The position numbers and the translations under genes were made by a program. From Protopterus annectens (taxonomy: Eukaryota > Chordata > Ceratodontiformes > Protopteridae), in contig NC_056732.1 of NCBI RefSeq assembly GCF_019279795.1, positions 1,072,313,938-1,072,377,937 of the forward strand: a stretch of DNA of 64,000 nucleotides, written 5' to 3'. Below, piece after piece: positions 58,430 to 64,000 of this stretch. How positions within the stretch are numbered: the first letter of the stretch is position 1; every line of letters begins with the position of its first letter. The notes below the pieces were generated by a model. The model saw only the letters and a list, made by a program, of their open reading frames with translations, was not told the DNA's origin and made no database searches.

Positions 58430-58655
58430 AATGTGTCGTATCGGCTTTTCCCGGTTAGGGGTCGCCACAGCGGAACTCCGGTCTGCTAATGATTGGCAGT
58501 TGTTTTTTACGTGGAGAGTTGCCAGCCCTGTCGCACAACCTTCAATGAAGGTACGCCCATTCACGCATGTCTCCACGCAGAAGACGCTGTAGCTGAGAAT
58601 CGAACCAGACAGCGTCTTACAGTGAGGCGACAATGCTACTGCAGCACCACCACTG
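58430..58655 (-). repeat. tRNA-derived SINE, copy 2 (nearly full)
   Basis: On the minus strand the head reads GTAGCATTGTCGCCTCACTG and contains a B-box-like GGTTCGATTCTC, so the head is tRNA-derived with a likely internal pol III promoter. The body has GCGTGGAGACATGCGTGAAT and the tail has GGCGACCCCTAACCGGGAAA. Head and tail resemble widespread fish SINE-type repeats. Confidence 0.7.
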
Positions 58656-58727
58656 CAGTATTAAATTTTTACTTGATTTTTATACACAAACTGTTGTGTA
58701 CCTTTTGACTATGCTATTAGAATAGCA

Positions 58728-60377
58728 GATGTTCGTGTTTCACTGTTGCAGTCATCACTGTAGGGTTTTTCCTGCCGGCAGGCAGCCCTCGGTCAGCCAA
58801 AATCCCAAAGTCTGGGTCCGGCGTCGGCTGTGTACTCACCCTCCTTGACGTCAGAGCGCCAGGGGTACAAAGCTCCCAGCCGACGCCATGTTCTCCAGTC
58901 TTTCTTGCCGCGCGGTGGAAGCAGTTCGCAAGTGCCGGTCGGCTGTCTCCTGTTATTTTTGGTGCTTCTTACCAAAGACATTCTTCTTTTCAAAGCTAAG
59001 TACCCCGTTGGGGAAACTTTTTTCTTGCTCCAGACCCATGTCAGAAAAAGTTAATTGTATTTCATGTGGGAAGCAAATACCTCATAAGGATTTTCACTCT
59101 TACTGTATTCCTTGTCTAGACCCTGACCACGACATAGCTAGTTGTCGGTTTTGTGCTAGATTTAATCAACGTACTATTAAACGGAGATACGATTTTGCCT
59201 TTCATTACTTTGGGAGGTGATTTAATTATAATATGTCGTCGGACACGCTTCCGACTACCGGAGTTCATAAAAGGCGCAAGGACAAGGATAGGCCTCAGAG
59301 GTCCAAAATCAGACGACAGTTTACAATCAGAGCCAGCTGCTGGTTTGGCCGTTGTCAGTGAGGAGCTTTTGCAGCCCCTGTCGTCGGCCATTACAGAACC
59401 ACTTGCCGAAACGGACTCCCACAAGGAGCCAACTAGGCCTTCGAATACTCCAGGTGCAGGACCTTCGGATAATGCTACCTCGGATGGGTCCGGAGCCGCT
59501 GTGCAGGTACCGGCTTCCAAGGGAGTTTTCAAGCCTACGCAGCTTCAGGTAAAGACAAAGGCAAAGACTCCTTCTAAAACAAAGACTCAAGCCCAGGCCT
59601 CCTCTGATCCGGGACATAAATCTCAAAAACAAATGCTTAAAATGGCGGAGGACTTGTTAACTATGATTAGGGGTTCACATCCCCCTCCTGACAAAAGGCC
59701 AAGACAGGAATTGGATTATGAATCCTCTGATCAGGCATCTACCTCTTCAGTGTCTTCCTCTGAACAGGATTTATACTTTCCCTCCTTATGAGGATTCTGA
59801 TGCCGAGGAATCCATCCCTTCAGCTTCTCCTCCTGAGGATTATTCTTTTGGAGAAACTTTACATGACATGAGGGAACATTTTCACTGGGAAGGGCAGGAG
59901 TACTCTGAATCTAAGAGCAGGCTTCGGGATTTCCTTCTTCTTCCCCAACACAGACCCCTGGCTATTCCTCCTATTCTGGATATTGTGGATGATGTCTTTT
60001 CCGAGTCTAATTTAACTCCTGACTCCTTTCCTCCGGCCCCTGCTAAACCTGATAGATATTACAGAGTCCCTGAATCCCACCAGTTTCTTTATAAAAATCC
60101 TACTGCTGATCCAGAAACCATTTCTCAGGGTCCTAAGGCCGCCACTGCTAAGAACCCTATTCTGTCAGATAAGGATTCTAGAGCTTTGGAGAGATGGGGC
60201 AAAAACGTGTACACTTCTGCTACTTTATCTATTAGGGCTTTAAATTGTCAATTTCATATGTTGAAATATCAGCAATACCTTTTGTCTGTTATGAAACAAA
60301 AAATGAGTACCATTTCTGCATGTGCAGACAATAAGGAATTACATGATTTGATGCATGCTACTGAGCAGGTGGGAAAA
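58728..60377 (+). mobile_element. DIRS copy G2, 5' part, plus strand, interrupted by A3
   Basis: The 5' end at about 58,728 (GATGTTCGTGTTTCACTGTT) matches the second half of the G1 ICR. The leader and gag follow. At 60,377 the element stops at the 3' outer end of A3. It is the only DIRS copy on the plus strand; its remaining part is expected beyond A3, outside the window. Confidence 0.75.
59038..60377 (+). pseudogene. G2 gag-like protein, frameshifted and interrupted
   Basis: Start at 59,038 (MSEKVNCISCGK). Zinc cluster CIPCLDPDHDIASCRFC is at 59,104-59,154, preceded by the CISC pair. A frameshift near 59,200 leads to a polar region, then SQKQMLKMAEDLLTMIRG (59,153-59,791 frame). A second frameshift near 59,770 leads to the 59,718-60,380 frame with the acidic block (EDSDAEESIPSASPPEDYSF) and the conserved SRALERWGKNVYTSATLSIR block. 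The C-terminal RGG part is cut off by A3. Confidence 0.8.
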
Positions 60378-60662
60378 TAAGAAGTTATGTACTCACCATA
60401 ACGTTCCATCTGAGTAGGTAAACTTCATTTGTCTGCAACCTGTGGGATACGGATCCGATCTCGGATAACATTACAAAGCTTAGATCCGAGCTCCTAGCTC
60501 CTCCCCTTACCCATAATCCCCTGCCAACCATGACTGACCTCAGATCAAGTTTGCCCGCAAGCACTATAGTGGATAACTAACTACATTATCAGAAATGGTA
60601 CATCACTGTATGACATGAAACACATTTGAAGGTCAGGGGGACGGAGGGGGGGGGGGGGACCG

Positions 60663-60765
60663 GTTGCAGACAAATGAAGTTTACCTATTCAGATGGAACG
60701 TTATGGTGAGAACGTAACTTCTTACTCTGAAGTAGTTAACTTCATTTGGTCTGCAACCTGTGGGA
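60663..60765. repeat. A3 internal complementary region
   Basis: AGATGGAACGTTATGGTGAG complements the 3' end at 60,390-60,411. CTCTGAAGTAGTTAACTTCA is predicted to complement the unseen 5' end. GGGACAGAGTCCCCAGCTAC follows, as in copy C. Confidence 0.8.
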
Positions 60766-60799
60766 CAGAGTCCCCAGCTACCTAAACCTTGGGCGGCCT

Positions 60800-61982
60800 T
60801 CATGGAAGGATATTCTGGAGCACTGCGGAGCCAAAAGAAGTTCTCCATCTGGAGGTAATGTCCAATTTATAATGATTGATGAAGGTATGAGATGAGGCCC
60901 AAGTGGCTGCTGAACAGATATCATCCAAGGAAACCCAGGATTTAAAGGCGGCAGATGTAGCCATAGCCCTAATTGAATGGGCGCGAACTCCTTGAGGTGC
61001 GGGCCTGCCGGAATTTTGATACGCTGTAATGATACACTGTGAAATCCATCTCAATAAGGAAACTTTCGAGACTGGTTTACCTAGATTAAATTTGGCAAAG
61101 GAGACCAACAACTGGTCGGATTGTCTATGACCAGATGTCCTATGAATGTAAAATCTAAGTTGTCTGTGCACATCCAAAGAATGTAGTCTGTACTCCCCTT
61201 TGTTCTGGTAGTTAGGAAAGAAGACCAGCAAATTGATAGATTGGTTAATATTAGATTCAGAATCTACCTTTGGGAGGAAGGAGGGAATGGTCCTGAGGTA
61301 AACTCTATCCTTGTGAAAGGCTAAGTATGGGGGTTTAACAGAAAGAGCTTGCAATTCAGATACTCTCCTGGCTGAAGTAATAGCCACAAGAAAGGCTGTT
61401 TTCCAAGACAAATATTTGAGGTCTACTGAAGACGCCGGTTCGAAGGGAGGGGCTGTCAGGGCTTGTAATACCAAGGTCAAATCCCATGGAGGTACCGCTT
61501 TCCTTTATTGGAGTGGTAAGAAGAAAGGTGCCCTTTAGGAACGTTTTGCACAATTTTGTAGTAATTAAAGGGCCCATTTCAGTACCTACGTGGTAATGAG
61601 AGATAGCTAACTGAACCTTAACCGTAGAACAGCTAGCTCCGTCATTAAAAAGACCTGAAAGAAAGTCCAGCACCGCAGTCAAGGGGGCTGTAAAAGGGTC
61701 CAAATTATGGCGATCTGCCCAGATAGAGAAACGCTTCCATTTACTATCATAGACCTGCCTAGTAGAGGGCTTGTGCGCTGCTACTAGGATAGTTTTAACT
61801 GGAGAAGAGATACCGGAAGTCCTAGCTACAAGTGGAACTGGAGCAACCAAGCCGTAAGCCTTTGGCTGGCCAGGTCGGGAAGTGGGAGCCTCTGGGGGTG
61901 GGAGATTAGATCCGGAAGGGGATCTAGAATCCAGGGTGGATTCACTCGATGAGACCAGAGGTAAGGGAACCAAGCTTGGCAA
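60800..61982 (-). pseudogene. A3 tyrosine recombinase, one frameshift
   Basis: The catalytic domain is intact in one frame of 226 codons (60,800-61,480): first arginine in TSARRVSELQAL, H-x-x-R in RAHSIRAMAT, and HTFINHYKLD with histidine and tyrosine. The core-binding domain is in a second frame (61,356-61,982) with KWKRFSIWADRHN and VKVQLAISHYHVG, where one residue is missing compared with VQLAAISHYHIG. A single-base insertion near 61,510 separates the two. This is the best-preserved recombinase catalytic domain in the window. Confidence 0.9.
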
Positions 61983-63805
61983 GGGTCAGAATGGGGCAAT
62001 GAGGATCATCCTGCTCCCCAACCGACTGGCTTTCTTGAAGAAGATTCAGCATGAGGGGAAGAGGAGGGTAGGCATAGAGAAGACCGGGTGGCCAAGCATG
62101 CACCAAGGCGTCCCTCGGGGCTTCCCCGGCAGGGGGAATGAGAGCGAAGTAATTGTTGCATTTCGTGTTTGAGGGAGATGCGAAAAGAACGCAACAGGGC
62201 TGCCCCCAAACGGCAAAAATTCGACTCGCTACTCGAGGATTGAGGGACCACTCATAAGGTGAAAGGATGGTGCGACTTAGTCTGTCCGCCAGGATGTTGG
62301 TCCGTCCCAGAATGTGCATTGCAATGAGAAAGCGGTTGGTGGAGATCACCCATTCCCACACTCTCATGGCTTCTCGACAGAGTGGGTAAGACCTGATTCC
62401 CCCTTGTTTGTTGATATACCATACCACAGACATACTGTCTGTCTGGATTGCAATTGTTCCTACAGGCAGAAGGCTCTGAAGTGCTTGCAACGACAACAGC
62501 ACTGCCCTCATCTCTAGAACATTTATGTGCAATATGGTCTCCGAATCGTTCCAAGTGCCTTGGACCGCCCTGCTAGAATAATGCCCCCCCCCCACTCAAG
62601 ACGAGAGGCGTCCGTGGTCACCGTGGCGAGAGGGGGGGCTGTGGCAAAGAGGCGTCCCGCTTGGAGGTCCGGTGACTGAAGCCACCAAACGAGAGCCCTC
62701 TTGCAGACCCTGCTGAGAGAAATGGGGTGACTCAAGGGGTATTGATGAAAGGACCATTGGACTTGGAGAGTCCACTGTAAAATCCTCATGTTCAGACACG
62801 CCATGGGAAGAAGGTTTATAGCGGCTGCCATGGATCCCAGGGCCCTCAGAACCAATCCCGACGGAGGTTTTGAAGATTGAGGGCACATGTGCAGGCCATC
62901 TTTCTAAGTGTGCAACCGGTCGGGAGTTAGGAAGACTAGTTGCCTGTTGGTGCCCAGTCTGGCCCCGATGAAATCTATCACCTGAGTCGGGGTGAGAGAG
63001 GACTTATCCGAGTTTACAGTGATCCCTAGATGTGGAGCAAGGTTGAGAAAGTAGTCCCTGGCTAAGCATAGTAGATGCCTTGTCAGGGCGGTGAGGAGCC
63101 AGTCGTCCAGGTACTGGAAGACCTGCATTCCCTGGAGTCTCAGATGGGCCACTATCACTGCTAATACCTTGGTGAACACCCTGGGGGCTGAGGTGAGACC
63201 AAAGGGGAGAACCCTGAATTGATAATGACTGTCTCACAGCCGGAAGCGGAGAAACCGTCCATCAATATGTGGTAGTACACGTCCTTGAGGTCTATGGAGC
63301 ACATCCAGTCGTTCTCCCGCAAGAGGGGGAGAATAGATTGAAGAGTGACCATCCGGAACTTTTCTTTGGTTACTGACAGATTTAGTAGGGAAAGATCGAG
63401 GATGGGCCTTGCGTCCCCCATTTTTTTTGGCACCAAAAAGAACCTGGAGTAGTAACCCGATCCGGACTGGCCTGGGGGGACATGCTGGATGGCTCCTTTT
63501 TCTAAAAGCAGCCGAATTTTCGCAGCTGCTGCCTCCCTCTGATTGGGTGGAACATCGGGCAGGTATCCGGGGGTGTCGGGAATGTAGAAAAAGGGAATTC
63601 TGTATCCTCTGGATATGATACGAAGCACCCAGCGGTCTGTTGTAATGGACTCCCAAGCTGCCAGGTGCTTCAAGAAACGCCCCCCGACTGCCTCCAGAGT
63701 GGAGCAGTCGGGCAACCCCTCAGGGTTGCTGCGTGGGCCGATCAGAGAAGGCTTCTCTAGACCCAAAGTTCCTTGGGCCCCCTCTGCCTCTAGGGCGGCG
63801 TCCAC
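61942..63805 (-). pseudogene. A3 reverse transcriptase / RNase H / methylase-like ORF, frameshifted
   Basis: The frame 63,161-63,805 has LEAVGGRFLKHL, ISRGYRIPF, YSRFFLVPKKMGDARPILDL and motif A in MCSIDLKDVYYHI. The frame 62,904-63,179 has FTKVLAVIVAHLRLQGMQVF and YLDD. The frame 61,942-62,595 holds RNase H (HINVLEMR, QTDSMSVVWYINKQGG, ILADRLSR) and the methylase-like tail (LLYAYPPLPLM). The C run before FTK has five C residues, keeping the RT frame there, unlike A1 and A2. At least three frameshifts remain. Confidence 0.88.
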
Positions 63806-64000
63806 CCTGTCCTCCTCTGCCGCGGAAGGACTGGGAGTCCGGAGAGGACTGGGATTGTTGCGACTTTCGGAACCACATCTTCTTCTGTCCCTTTTGGTTC
63901 TTGGAGAAGGACCTCTGAGGAGCAGAGAAGCGGACTCCGACGGCAGACGACGTGTTCCCGTCCTTTTCGCTCTGGACCAAAGTCTTGCGAACTGTCTTGC
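63720..64000 (-). pseudogene. A3 gag-like protein, C-terminal RGG tail (partial)
   Basis: The minus strand reads VQSEKDGNTSSAVGVRFSAP and then FRGRGGQGGRRPRGRGGPRN, matching the A2 gag tail. It overlaps the RT N-terminal frame, as in A2. The rest of gag lies outside the window, so intactness is unknown. Confidence 0.8.

Larger units (their letters stand above)
60378..64000 (-). mobile_element. DIRS copy A3, runs off the window end
   Basis: The 3' outer end (AAGAAGTTATGTACTCACCA) begins at 60,379. The inner terminal repeat runs to about 60,560, with a G-rich tract at 60,631-60,658 and an ICR at 60,663-60,765. Recombinase, RT and the gag C-terminus follow. It is close to A1 in sequence (same CTCCTAGCTCCTCCC and GGATCCGA motifs). 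Its 5' end lies beyond the window. Confidence 0.9.

Noticed and set aside
10025-64000. CRISPR-like or bacterial defence arrays among the repeated motifs
   Set aside because: Repeats are dispersed terminal repeats and coding motifs of retrotransposons; no regular repeat-spacer spacing and a clearly eukaryotic context.

Overview
This window looks like a piece of a large, repeat-saturated vertebrate genome. I see no convincing host gene, no bacterial features and no operons. Nearly everything recognisable is a retroelement: DIRS-type (tyrosine-recombinase) retrotransposons, one Penelope-like element (PLE), an R2/NeSL-type LINE with a restriction-like endonuclease, an L1/Tx1-type LINE tail, two L2/CR1-type LINE tails and SINEs. 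Abundant DIRS together with PLEs, a MIR-like CORE-SINE and a fish-type SINE points to an amphibian (caecilian or salamander) or a non-teleost fish such as a lungfish or bichir. I cannot choose between these from sequence alone. A run of exactly 500 N (21,141-21,640) is an assembly gap.

Layout. 1-1.2 kb: DIRS remnant. 1.6-1.9 kb: L2/CR1-type tail. 3.88-7.99 kb: decayed R2/NeSL-type LINE (minus). 8.2-8.84 kb: L1/Tx1-type 3' end. 10.0-21.1 kb: an old DIRS (copy E) split by a younger DIRS (A1, 10,407-16,306); E's gag also carries a 185-bp insert with a hammerhead-ribozyme-like motif. 21.6-25.2 kb: truncated old DIRS (F). 25.27-25.37 kb: MIR-like SINE. 25,368-53,103: an old DIRS (D) blown apart by three insertions: DIRS B (30,318-41,908, itself split by DIRS C, 35,479-41,767), the PLE (42,478-46,327) and DIRS A2 (46,581-52,714). 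Subtracting the insertions leaves D about 6.1 kb and B about 5.3 kb, normal DIRS lengths, which supports the nesting. 53.2-54.6 kb: DIRS G1. 54.6-55.3 kb: L2/CR1-type LINE tail. 55.3-58.7 kb: AT-rich DNA with two SINE copies in opposite orientation. 58.73-60.38 kb: plus-strand DIRS G2, interrupted by DIRS A3, which runs off the window end.

How the parts work together. Each better-preserved DIRS copy is laid out, in its own 5'-3' direction (minus strand except G2), as: 5' terminal repeat, gag with an N-terminal Cys/His cluster and a C-terminal RGG-rich tail, reverse transcriptase/RNase H/methylase-like ORF, tyrosine recombinase, internal complementary region (ICR), 3' terminal repeat. The ICR matches both outer ends head to head, as expected for the known DIRS circular-intermediate mechanism. 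A2 is best preserved (790-codon gag frame); all copies visible here have frameshifts and are probably inactive. The least explained signals are family-specific near-palindromic motifs shared by terminal repeats and gag, covarying inverted arms at the 3' ends, a conserved G-rich tract beside the ICR, and the small ribozyme-bearing insert.
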